DNA from: a virus
DNA length: 22,807 bases
Virus record (IMG/VR): IMGVR_UViG_3300049893_000215
Location: 1-22,807 of that record
Direction: 5' to 3' (one strand)
Under the pieces are notes generated by a model that ran no database searches, was not told where the DNA came from, and saw nothing but the letters and a program-made list of their open reading frames with translations. Both the position numbers and the translations under genes were made by a program. This document shows, one piece after another, positions 6,317-14,516 of the stretch; positions within the stretch are counted from its first letter, which is position 1; every line of letters starts with the position of its first letter.

Positions 6317-6734
6317 TATCTACAAGCTTCTGTAGATCGTTGAGACGGTTCAGCCAGCCACGGAGATACTTCTTCATGGTTGGCTGACCAGCAAGATTGA
6401 TGTAGTGGTTCTTCCTAAAGGCCATAAAATCATCGATACCCTCCGACTGTTTGAGCCATTTGAGAGCACGACCTACACCACAATTAACCGCAGTGTCAAA
6501 GACCACGACGTTGTACGGGTACTCAAGTTCAGAGCACCCGGCCTTAGCCCAGTAATCGTTGTAGTAGATGTAAACGGCGTCAATCATCTTAAGGTTGGCG
6601 ATGTCGAGATGTGGATACGCCCGCTTTGAAATGCCATACTTCGTCTCACCACCCGGATCATCGGGATCGTTGACGTAACCTCCCTCCCATTTAAGTATGA
6701 ACTGGAAGCCCTTCTTGAAGTCTTGTAGGTTCAT
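6297..6734 (-). CDS. Endolysin, GH108-type N-acetylmuramidase (145 aa)
   Basis: This is a peptidoglycan-cleaving muramidase of the glycoside hydrolase 108 type. The signature is FILKWEGGYVNDPDDPGG followed by ETKYGISKRAYP, with E17 of the EGGY motif as the expected catalytic acid. A second conserved block reads FDTAVNCGVGRALKWLKQ. There is no signal peptide or membrane span, so it probably needs a holin to reach the wall. At 145 residues it is somewhat short, and I see no binding domain. Its ATG overlaps the stop of the preceding membrane-protein gene (ATGA). The spanins and holin candidate lie on the other strand about 3 kb away. Confidence 0.88.
   Translation of the reverse strand: MNLQDFKKGFQFILKWEGGYVNDPDDPGGETKYGISKRAYPHLDIANLKMIDAVYIYYNDYWAKAGCSELEYPYNVVVFDTAVNCGVGRALKWLKQSEGIDDFMAFRKNHYINLAGQPTMKKYLRGWLNRLNDLQKLVDISKEER
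6318..6337. terminator. 7-bp inverted repeat at the arm junction (possible terminator)
   Basis: ATCTACA and TGTAGAT are perfect inverted repeats around a 6-base loop, beginning two bases after the stop of the last + strand gene and within the last codons of the muramidase gene. The position suits a terminator for the left arm. No T-run follows on either strand, so intrinsic termination is doubtful. Confidence 0.25.
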
Positions 6735-7021
6735 TTACCCTTTTGCGAGCTATAGAAATCTTTACGGAGATCACGAAGTTCTTCCTTGATCTCGGCAGTC
6801 TGGGCACGAATTTCGTTCTTCAGATCTACCGAAAGTTCTTTCATCGTCGCATCCTGTTTATGGTCGATTACTTCTTGACGGATAGTAGACGCCTTAGCAT
6901 CTATCTCCATCCTCTCTAGCCTCCAATTCATTGTAGCCCAAGCACCAGCCAAGGCGCAGACCACGCCCCCAAAATAGAGCCAGTCTTTGAAAGTGAATGA
7001 TTTGAAATCGGGCATGGACAT
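6731..7021 (-). CDS. Small membrane protein with coiled coil, possible holin or lysis regulator (96 aa)
   Basis: There is one membrane span near residues 14-31 (LYFGGVVCALAGAWATM), then a charged Glu/Lys/Arg-rich coiled coil to the C-terminus. It is fused by ATGA overlap to the muramidase gene and by TAATG overlap to the giant protein gene. Position just before an endolysin suggests a role in lysis, such as a second holin or a partner that regulates one. The single span followed by a coiled coil also resembles generic phage membrane proteins, so function is open. An ATG at 7015 is an alternative start. Confidence 0.7.
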   Translation of the reverse strand: MSMPDFKSFTFKDWLYFGGVVCALAGAWATMNWRLERMEIDAKASTIRQEVIDHKQDATMKELSVDLKNEIRAQTAEIKEELRDLRKDFYSSQKGK

Positions 7022-10000
7022 TATTCTTGTTCCTCTGGTGCGGGCACCCCAGCAGGGAAGAGAAGCTCTTGCCGCATTTTATGTTGTACTTGTGCAGATG
7101 TACTCTTAGTGAGAGCACGTTTGGTATGTTTATCAAGACGACGCCGAGCTATCTCAGCAGCAACCCGCTTCTCATAACCAGCAGGATCGGTTCCAGTCTC
7201 CTGCAATAATTGCCGAACTCTCTTCATCAGGTCCTCTTGATTAAGGGAAGAAGGCAAGCCTTCGATCAGATCCGCATGAAGCTTGACCAGATGCGTCATA
7301 CGCTTCTTGTTCTTTGCAGTTACCCGATCTATCTCCCGCTCTACCGCCCGTTCCTTACGTTCAGAAATAGAGTGCTTTCCACTAAGTACGAGCGAGATTA
7401 TATCTTCCGGAGTACGCTTAGTCAATCCCTCGACCGAGGTCGACTTAAGGCCACGGCGCATATCCCAATCCGTCATAAATCCCTCTACAACAGGATGCAG
7501 AACATTGGGGGTGAGCTTCCTAGTGGGTTCGTAGAAGTCCGTCACTGACGGGGGATAGATGCCCGATCCGGGGATCTGGGCCAGCCCCGCCTGAGCCGTA
7601 AGTCCAACGACTTGGCTGATCGCCTTCCAGAAGGGGAGGATAGCAAAAGATCCAGCGTCATCGATATTGACTGCTCCCATACTGGGAGAAAAATTAATGC
7701 CGTTCCCAAAGCCGAACAGCTTGAAGATCTGGGACGGAGCGCCATAGGTCAGGATGTCGGGAGCATTGGCCTTGAGCATCCCCACCTCCAGCGTAGGAAG
7801 ATCCAGTTCTCCGGGGAACATATAGTTAATGGCATTAATTAACATATCGTATTCACCGGCAAGCGGGATACCCGAAGCACCCGCCAACGCCATGAACGTA
7901 GCCATCGTAGTCATCAGAGGCTTGGCTGCTTCCAGCTTCTTGGGATGGTTAGCCAGTGTCTTGACCATCAGGTACATATTACCAAGGAAGGCATTACGGA
8001 ACACGGCAAACGGGGCCATTGCCTCGCCAGTCATACCTAGATTCTGGTACATGAGGGGACGAGAGGCTCGGTCGTAATTGACCATAGTCATGCCCATAAC
8101 CAGACGAGCAGCCTCGTAGGCTTGGTGCTCGTTCATTCCCTTGTTGAGATAGAAATCAAAGGCCGTCAGGAAACTCTTCTCCCGACCGTGGCGTTCCACT
8201 ATAGCGTTGACTTCCCCAGTCCTATCCCATCCCTTCTGGATGGCGCCAAGAATAGGCACATCACTGAAGAGGCCCCGGTTCTCCCCACGGATTTCCATAT
8301 CCAGCAGCGGATCGACAATGTGATTTACCCGCGCCTTCTCCAAGGCGTCATAGTAAACCTTGTCCAGCTTGTCCGAGTCCTTGGAATTCATCTTGATGAA
8401 GGACTTCAGGGCACCCGAAGAATCTCCACCAGAGATAGTCTCCATGTACTGGATCATGGCTACCGTATGTACCTTCTGGAGATAGTTAGCCATCCAGTTG
8501 GCAGGGTTCACACGGAGCTTGATGGTTGCCAAGGCATTCCGAGTAGCGCGGACGAAATGGCGAGCAAGGTTCGGGTCAAGACCCGCCGTGACCATCACAG
8601 ACCGGAGACTGTTGTCCACCCATTCCAGATGATTGAGGTTCTTGCCCAAGAAGTTCTTGCCATGCTGCTCAAGGAGCTTGTAGGTGTTATCCAGAGGAAG
8701 CACCTTCTTCCCATGACGGGCCTGAGTATCGACAAGCTTGGTCTGCAGCCCCATCAGAGGAGCATAGACATTCTCCATGAACATCACGTTACGATACGAC
8801 TCAGCCACATCCTTGAAGTACTTGTCGTAGATATGCAAGGCGTTGCTCTCACCAAAGAGCTTGGCCTTCATCCGAGTCCACGTACCATCGTAGGGATTTA
8901 CACCTCCCGTGCCACCAAACTCTCCCTCAAATCCACGCACATCATCACGGGTCTGCATATGCTTATCCCAGTGGGAGTAAGCTATATCCTCAGCCTGCTG
9001 CGTCTTGAGGGCAATACCGTTCTTGTCCGCATCCATCAGATTGAGGTGGGCGTCGAGGTGATCCTTGAAGTTCTGGAGCAGACCATTACCAACATCGTCC
9101 CAGCGGAACACACGAATGTTACCTCCGGTGCGAGGATCGGGAGCAATCTCCAAACCCTGTTTTATCATCTCGGTAACAAACTTGTTAGCATACATCCGAG
9201 TCTTGAACCCACGCACGAGCGTAACCCGCTTAACTGGCGTGCCATCTGCATTGGTGCCAACTTGTTCTAATACGTGAACCTTGTAGGGACCAAGATGGTA
9301 GTGCGGCATGTAGCCGGGGATACGAGGAATCGTCTTCCCCGTAATCTTCATACTGAGCATGTTGAGGACGTTGAACGCATTGTCCGTAGCGCGGGCAAGC
9401 CCTTGGTAGCCAGCGATCTGCTCTGGAGTGAGCCCCTGCGCACGCAGCATATTCTCGTCAGGCCAGTTGATCTGTCGCCGCATCAGTTCCCTACGACCAG
9501 CAAGAGAGTCGTAGTGAGCAGCAACGTCCATGACCCTAGCCTGATCCTTCTTGGCAAGCTTGTAGTATTCCTTGGCGTCCTGCGTCTTCAGTTGGTGATA
9601 GATCTTGTCGCCCTCATGGGCGTACCGAGCCATCTGGTCAAGACCATACTTAACCAGCCTGCCACCAAGTCCACCATCCTGCGCAGCAAGAAGGCGGATG
9701 GTGAGAGGGTTAAGGAACATCCGAGCAAAGCCATTCAGCTTGAAATCCCGAACCGCAGTGTCGGCCTCGTCCTTGAAGAACTCATCGACAGTGCGATCAT
9801 CGTAGCCAAGCTTCTTCTTGTCTCCCGGAAGATCCTTGATAGTAGCCAAGCTATCCCGAAGACTTTCGGCGTACCAGTCCTTACGCTCCCAGAGAGCCCG
9901 GCTCTTTTCCCGAGTCCACTTCGCCAAGGCAGCGTTGTTGGGATCGATGTTAACCATCGAGACAACGAACTCATCGAGAGTATCAGCGTGACGGAGGTTG

Positions 10001-12009
10001 TACCAGACCTGTCTCCAGAACAACTTGGAATCAGGCCCATCTTTCCCAGTCACACGCTCATTAAGGCGGTCCTGTGCAAACTCCTTACGATTGAGCATCT
10101 CCTGATGCATGGGATTCTTCATCGTAACTGGCTGTCCAGTAGCATCGGAAAACGGTCCCAGTGCAGTATAATCCTGCATCCGGGTTTGTCTAGCAAGATG
10201 GTCATACCACAAGGCACCTAGATCCTTGAGGCTAATCATGTCCTGCGATTCTGACACTCGCATGAAGTTGAAGAACTGGCGAGTGATAGCATTCATCTCA
10301 GGATATTCGTAGTCATTCGGAAGCAAGTCCTCTGCTTCCTTGCGAGTAAGGAATACGTCGGAGAGATCCTCTTTGAGATGGCGGGTGATTGTCTGGGGAG
10401 CGCCCATTTGCTCCGTAGGAATAGACGACTGCCTATCCCGAATAGCATTGGGGAACTCTGCCAAGAACTCATGGATGTTGTCCAGACCACGGAAGCGAGT
10501 CCCTTCAACAGTCTTCAAATCCGGATTCATATACTTCTCACGCATCTTCTGGCGAGCAGTCTCAAGGAACTTGCCTTCGAAGTCCTTGATGACTTCCGGC
10601 TTGGTCTGCTCTAGACGGAACACCGTATAGGCAGTACGAGCATGACCAATCTCATGCAGAAGAGCAGAATAGAAGTTAGTCTTATCGGGCTTTGAAATAT
10701 GGAGCGCAGGATTAGTCGGATCCTGTTCGAAGGTAGTCTTGTACGCCTCGTTAAGGATGACCCTTGAGCGCCCTTGCTTTGGACTCCATCGAGTGTCTGG
10801 TCCCAACGGGTGGTTGCTGTCAACAACAAAGACGTTGTGCCAGTTGAGCCCGTCTACAATACCACGATGCAGTAGGAAGTTAGCATAGCCACGTTGCTCG
10901 GCATCTGTAGAGGTACGCACAACAAGCTCTAGAGCCTGCATTATATTACCATTAATCCTATCTACATCTCCCTTACCAGTATCTTGGAGAAAATCGGAGA
11001 TGGTCTTGTACGTACCTTCAGGAGCAAAGAACCTGTCGGCGGCAGCCTGCCAAGTCTCATTAGGTTGACGAGCGGATTGCCAGTTATTGACTCCGGTGAA
11101 AAGGTCGGCAGTGACTCCCTCGTTGACGAAGAACGTCTCGCGTTCTTGCTGAGTCATCTTGGCCCACTGGTCAGTCAACTTCTGGGCCGGGAGATTGGCA
11201 CGCCAATTGCGGTATCCGATAGTTCCTGCCACACCACCAACGACAGTCTCGGTAAGGCGGGTAGCGAAGTAGTCCTTGTTCAGATTACCATTGGCGTCGA
11301 ACATCACATAGGGAGACTTGCCAGCATCCGTCTCAGCAACCATGCTGGTCAGGAAGTCGGCGCCAGCGCCAGTCACAGGCCCGCCAGCAATGGCAAGGCC
11401 AGCAGTACCAGAGACAGTCTTACCAAACGCCGGAAGGCGCATAGCTACCATCGTAGCTGCGCCTTGGTATGCCGCCATCTGCATGGCGTCCATCGTCCCT
11501 TCGCCAGCATCCTTGGCCTGACCATAGGTATTGACGGTGGAGGAAGCAGCACCAACCACGGCACCACCTATCGGCCCCAGCGCGAACAGAGGAAGAATGC
11601 CAGCTATCTGGGCAGAGGTCCTGTCAACCAGATCCATGTTCTCCCGCTCTTGCGGGGTGATGACTGCCTCGGAAATGTTCTTCTGGACTTGCTTACCCTT
11701 CTCCTTGAAAGCAGTACCGGCTTCACTTACAGAGGTAAGTCCAGTAAGGTTCCCGACATTCTCCATAGTACCACCAGCAAGGCGAGTACCAGCGGCAATA
11801 AGCCCGCCGCCAAGATCAAGAGCACCTTGGGCAACGGACTTAGCAATACCGGGAGAAGCTACCTCCTCTGCTGGAACTGCTGTACTTGGATCAAAAGAAG
11901 CCTCCTCTACTGGAACAGCAGTAGCGGGGTTGAACTCGACCGCTGTAGCGGGATCAAACCTAGGCTTTTCTTCTTCAGCCAGTACTGCATTAGACGGATC
12001 AAATGCCAT
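7021..12009 (-). CDS. Giant virion-associated protein with HEIGH metalloprotease motif (1662 aa)
   Basis: This is the largest gene in the window. The N-terminus has four copies of F-D/N-P-x-x-A-V (residues 3-45). Hydrophobic Gly/Ala-rich segments follow at about 50-220 (AGILPLFALGPIGGAVVGA). Residues 452-456 read HEIGH in SALLHEIGHARTAYT, a classic zinc-protease motif, with a possible third ligand at E514 or E518 in IHEFLAEF. The remaining 1100 residues are mostly charged and helical, with a RIPGYMPHYHLGP segment, a late hydrophobic stretch (TTMATFMALAGASGIPLAG) and a very basic helical end. Size and place suggest a large polyvalent or ejection protein carried in the virion and delivered with the DNA; that is inference. 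The ATG has GGGAG 6 bases upstream. Confidence 0.85.
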   Translation of the reverse strand: MAFDPSNAVLAEEEKPRFDPATAVEFNPATAVPVEEASFDPSTAVPAEEVASPGIAKSVAQGALDLGGGLIAAGTRLAGGTMENVGNLTGLTSVSEAGTAFKEKGKQVQKNISEAVITPQERENMDLVDRTSAQIAGILPLFALGPIGGAVVGAASSTVNTYGQAKDAGEGTMDAMQMAAYQGAATMVAMRLPAFGKTVSGTAGLAIAGGPVTGAGADFLTSMVAETDAGKSPYVMFDANGNLNKDYFATRLTETVVGGVAGTIGYRNWRANLPAQKLTDQWAKMTQQERETFFVNEGVTADLFTGVNNWQSARQPNETWQAAADRFFAPEGTYKTISDFLQDTGKGDVDRINGNIMQALELVVRTSTDAEQRGYANFLLHRGIVDGLNWHNVFVVDSNHPLGPDTRWSPKQGRSRVILNEAYKTTFEQDPTNPALHISKPDKTNFYSALLHEIGHARTAYTVFRLEQTKPEVIKDFEGKFLETARQKMREKYMNPDLKTVEGTRFRGLDNIHEFLAEFPNAIRDRQSSIPTEQMGAPQTITRHLKEDLSDVFLTRKEAEDLLPNDYEYPEMNAITRQFFNFMRVSESQDMISLKDLGALWYDHLARQTRMQDYTALGPFSDATGQPVTMKNPMHQEMLNRKEFAQDRLNERVTGKDGPDSKLFWRQVWYNLRHADTLDEFVVSMVNIDPNNAALAKWTREKSRALWERKDWYAESLRDSLATIKDLPGDKKKLGYDDRTVDEFFKDEADTAVRDFKLNGFARMFLNPLTIRLLAAQDGGLGGRLVKYGLDQMARYAHEGDKIYHQLKTQDAKEYYKLAKKDQARVMDVAAHYDSLAGRRELMRRQINWPDENMLRAQGLTPEQIAGYQGLARATDNAFNVLNMLSMKITGKTIPRIPGYMPHYHLGPYKVHVLEQVGTNADGTPVKRVTLVRGFKTRMYANKFVTEMIKQGLEIAPDPRTGGNIRVFRWDDVGNGLLQNFKDHLDAHLNLMDADKNGIALKTQQAEDIAYSHWDKHMQTRDDVRGFEGEFGGTGGVNPYDGTWTRMKAKLFGESNALHIYDKYFKDVAESYRNVMFMENVYAPLMGLQTKLVDTQARHGKKVLPLDNTYKLLEQHGKNFLGKNLNHLEWVDNSLRSVMVTAGLDPNLARHFVRATRNALATIKLRVNPANWMANYLQKVHTVAMIQYMETISGGDSSGALKSFIKMNSKDSDKLDKVYYDALEKARVNHIVDPLLDMEIRGENRGLFSDVPILGAIQKGWDRTGEVNAIVERHGREKSFLTAFDFYLNKGMNEHQAYEAARLVMGMTMVNYDRASRPLMYQNLGMTGEAMAPFAVFRNAFLGNMYLMVKTLANHPKKLEAAKPLMTTMATFMALAGASGIPLAGEYDMLINAINYMFPGELDLPTLEVGMLKANAPDILTYGAPSQIFKLFGFGNGINFSPSMGAVNIDDAGSFAILPFWKAISQVVGLTAQAGLAQIPGSGIYPPSVTDFYEPTRKLTPNVLHPVVEGFMTDWDMRRGLKSTSVEGLTKRTPEDIISLVLSGKHSISERKERAVEREIDRVTAKNKKRMTHLVKLHADLIEGLPSSLNQEDLMKRVRQLLQETGTDPAGYEKRVAAEIARRRLDKHTKRALTKSTSAQVQHKMRQELLFPAGVPAPEEQE
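11875..12003 (-). repeat. Four FDPxxAV peptide repeats at the N-terminus of the giant protein
   Basis: FDPSNAV, FDPATAV, FNPATAV and FDPSTAV occur at residues 3-9, 18-24, 26-32 and 39-45, separated by short Glu/Pro/Val-rich linkers of unequal length. The repeat is of a short peptide and not of an exact DNA unit, which favours selected motifs over recent slippage. Confidence 0.7.
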
Positions 12010-12012
12010 AGA

Positions 12013-13380
12013 TTACTCCCAACGGCCATTACCAAGATACTTTTTGGTTACTCCGTTGCTAGTGTAGGACTTTCCGGGAATGAATCCATGACTGTCCTTT
12101 TGGGGTTGTGGAGATGCCGGTGCAGTAGGCGCAGCCGGAGTAGGAGTATCCTCTCCATATGAAGACGCATTAATCATCTCGGCAGCAGTCGAGGGAGCAG
12201 GCATACTGCTCCCAGTAGTTCCCGGCGATGTGGGAGCAGTGGACGTCGAAGGAGCCGCGAGAGCGGCTGCAGCGGGCGGTACAGGAAGTTGGGGATGCGA
12301 CTTAGCGACCTTGTTCTTGAAGTCGAGGTAGCCCGGACGCTTGGACGCTTCGGCTTCAGCCACACGAATCGTGATGTCCGCTAGTTCAGCCGAGGTCTTC
12401 TCAATCTCCCGATCAATACGGGCAAGTTCCTTCGGATCATCCTTATAGATGATGTTCTGCTTCGCAGCCTCAAGCTGTTCAAGAGCTTTGGTCTTAGCCC
12501 GGAACGAAGGATGGTCCTTTACAGCAGCCCGCATATCGTCCTCAATACCGGGGAACGCCTTGGCAGTGTACACGCCGAAGTCTCCTGCCCTAGGCATAGG
12601 TGCGTTAGTCGGATCCTTAAGCCACTCATCCACACGCGAGAACGCCTCGCCTTGCTGACGAGCAAGAGTAGCAGTAGGTTCATCAGACTTGGCCCATCGG
12701 GCCTTCTCAGCAGCAAGTCGAGCAGCAGCAATATCCCTAGTGGTTTGGTTGTTCGCAGCATTGCGACGATCATCACCAGCTTCCTGCACTTGGGTACGCG
12801 CCATTGCTGCGTCATTATTCCGGTCAATCTCCTGCAGTTTGCGTCCATGAGTAATCACACTAGGAGCCATAGCTCCCTTCTGCTGGAGAGCACGGAAGTT
12901 TTCGAAGGAGTACTCTTGCGGGAAGTTCTTGATGCCCCGCTTGGCAGCTTCTTCCACGGCTACAGGCCACTTAGTCCGGATAGTTTCTTCATCATCCGTA
13001 GGTTGGAACAGGGTGGAGACGGCATAGGCGTCTTCAGCAGCGCGAACAACACGCTCGCGCTCTGCCTTATCCATCTTGTCCAGAAGCTCCTGAGCCTTGG
13101 TTTCCCTCTCAATGCGGAGAGCCTCTGCCCTGTTGCCAGACTTAATATCGTTCTCTTCAAACTCCTGTCGAGCAATCTCCGCAGCACGCTTCGCTGCATC
13201 CATCGGCTTGTTGAGTTCGTTGGTTTCGATCTGCTGGCGGTTAAGAGTCTGAGCAAGCCGCTCCGATTCCAAGGCGCTGTCGGAGTGCATCAGAGAACGG
13301 GTATCAGACATCCCTCCACGGAAGCCACCCATCGGAGACTTGTCAAGGATGCTGATAGGAGTCATCAAGAATTGGGACAT
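12013..13380 (-). CDS. Coiled-coil putative virion/ejection protein (455 aa)
   Basis: I do not recognise this protein. Residues about 35-300 are dominated by Ala/Glu/Lys/Arg-rich helices (AKRAAEIARQEFEE and KALEQLEAAKQN are typical), giving long predicted coiled coil. A Pro/Ala/Thr/Ser-rich linker (about 365-430) leads to a short C-terminal GKSYTSNGVTKKYLGNGRWE module. It lies only 3 bases before the giant protein gene and 8 after the Gly-rich protein gene, so all three are expressed together. A role as an internal virion or ejection protein is plausible from context, not proven. An AAGGT ribosome site precedes the ATG. Confidence 0.7.
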   Translation of the reverse strand: MSQFLMTPISILDKSPMGGFRGGMSDTRSLMHSDSALESERLAQTLNRQQIETNELNKPMDAAKRAAEIARQEFEENDIKSGNRAEALRIERETKAQELLDKMDKAERERVVRAAEDAYAVSTLFQPTDDEETIRTKWPVAVEEAAKRGIKNFPQEYSFENFRALQQKGAMAPSVITHGRKLQEIDRNNDAAMARTQVQEAGDDRRNAANNQTTRDIAAARLAAEKARWAKSDEPTATLARQQGEAFSRVDEWLKDPTNAPMPRAGDFGVYTAKAFPGIEDDMRAAVKDHPSFRAKTKALEQLEAAKQNIIYKDDPKELARIDREIEKTSAELADITIRVAEAEASKRPGYLDFKNKVAKSHPQLPVPPAAAALAAPSTSTAPTSPGTTGSSMPAPSTAAEMINASSYGEDTPTPAAPTAPASPQPQKDSHGFIPGKSYTSNGVTKKYLGNGRWE

Positions 13381-13388
13381 AGTTTACC

Positions 13389-14516
13389 TTAGAAGTCAAA
13401 GAAGCTGCTAATATCTTCCAGACCCATATCGCCACCAAAGCCAGTGGTCCAGAAGTCATCACCGAAAACTTGCGACCAATCCCAGTTACCGTCGCCAAGA
13501 CCAAAGTTACCGAAACCCGCAAACGGACTACCGAACTGTCCGAAGCCAGTATTCATTCCCGGACCAAAGACGCTCGGATTGTACGATCCATTAGCGAAAC
13601 CGGGAACGTTCTGGGTCACATAATCCTCGTAGCCATTTCCAAAAACTGTTCGGAGTTGTTCTGGATTCATACCACCGAATAGTCCCTCGACACCGCCGGG
13701 AATCTGTCCGAGGCTCTCAAACAATCCCGGAGGGAGTGAACTAAGAGGAAGACGGGAGATGGCCTGAAGCATACTCTGCGGACTGAAGCTACCCCCACTA
13801 CCGCTACCTCCACCTTGGTTTCCGCCAATCATGCGAGCAATCTGCGAGAGGATATTACCGCCACCCCCACCAAGGCCGCCACCACCGCTCGGTCCACCTT
13901 CTCCACTAAGCATACCAAGAGGATACAGCCGGGCAGCAAGAGCCTGTGCGCGAGCATCACCAGCCTGTCGCCCACCTTCCATCAGCATTTGTGCGGCAGA
14001 GGCAGGATTGAATTGATAGCCAGCCATTGCCATAAGGTCGTCTCGTTCCTTTCCAACATACCGACTGGAAAGATCCGACAAGAACTCAAGTTGATCCGTG
14101 GTAGCTTTGCCACCAAGATTGTGACCACGCGCGGAATTCTCCGCTAGGATCTTGCCAAGGCCCAACTTCATATTGGCTTGGTATTCGGGATTCTTTTCTA
14201 AGAAGGAAGCAGGATCCTCATACAGTTGGGAAAGCCTAGCATCCCATTCTCCACGCCTAGCGTTGGAGACAGGACTAGCCATTCCTGCAGCACGCTCTCC
14301 CAGTTGCTCATAGCGACCAGCCTGTTCATTCATCTCATCGGCAGCTCGCCCGGAAGCATATTGAGCAGCACCATACCGCATGAACGGACTAGCTCCACTA
14401 AAGAGGGAGGATAGAAAGTCTCCCCATCCACCTCCAGTGTTGGTGGTAGCGCCAGTAGGCATACCACCTCCACCACCTTGCGGATTGAAGATTTGCATCA
14501 GATTAGGAATAGCCAT
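13389..14516 (-). CDS. Gly-rich putative virion protein (375 aa)
   Basis: Family not certain. The N-terminus is Gly-rich (NPQGGGGGMPTG). Residues about 45-175 are helical and include YEDPASFLEKNPEYQ, then LGLGKILAENSARGHNLGGKAT and a DLSSRYVGKERDDLMAMAGYQ stretch. That pattern of a DPxSFL segment, an ARG with small residues, then a Tyr/Asn-rich helix recalls phage DNA-transfer or ejection proteins. The second half has Gly/Ser linkers (GGGGLGGGGGN) and a Gly/Phe/Asn-rich tail. The start overlaps the upstream stop (TAATG). Confidence 0.68.
   Translation of the reverse strand: MAIPNLMQIFNPQGGGGGMPTGATTNTGGGWGDFLSSLFSGASPFMRYGAAQYASGRAADEMNEQAGRYEQLGERAAGMASPVSNARRGEWDARLSQLYEDPASFLEKNPEYQANMKLGLGKILAENSARGHNLGGKATTDQLEFLSDLSSRYVGKERDDLMAMAGYQFNPASAAQMLMEGGRQAGDARAQALAARLYPLGMLSGEGGPSGGGGLGGGGGNILSQIARMIGGNQGGGSGSGGSFSPQSMLQAISRLPLSSLPPGLFESLGQIPGGVEGLFGGMNPEQLRTVFGNGYEDYVTQNVPGFANGSYNPSVFGPGMNTGFGQFGSPFAGFGNFGLGDGNWDWSQVFGDDFWTTGFGGDMGLEDISSFFDF

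Noticed and set aside
8122-10221. Two long + strand frames (382 and 315 codons) back to back in one frame opposite the giant protein
   Set aside because: They are antisense to a well-supported gene with ribosome site and coupling. Their products are Leu/Ile/Val/His-rich without domain logic, and they lack ribosome sites. This is a codon-bias effect of the opposite strand.
10984-12162. 392-codon + strand frame opposite the N-terminal part of the giant protein
   Set aside because: Composition is Ser/Arg/Gly/Leu-rich and patternless, and it crosses the junction between two real - strand genes. It is an antisense shadow.
12511-13392. 293-codon + strand frame opposite the coiled-coil protein
   Set aside because: It is antisense to the Ala/Glu-rich gene, whose codons read as open Ser/Leu/Arg frames on the other strand. 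No ribosome site or motif was seen.
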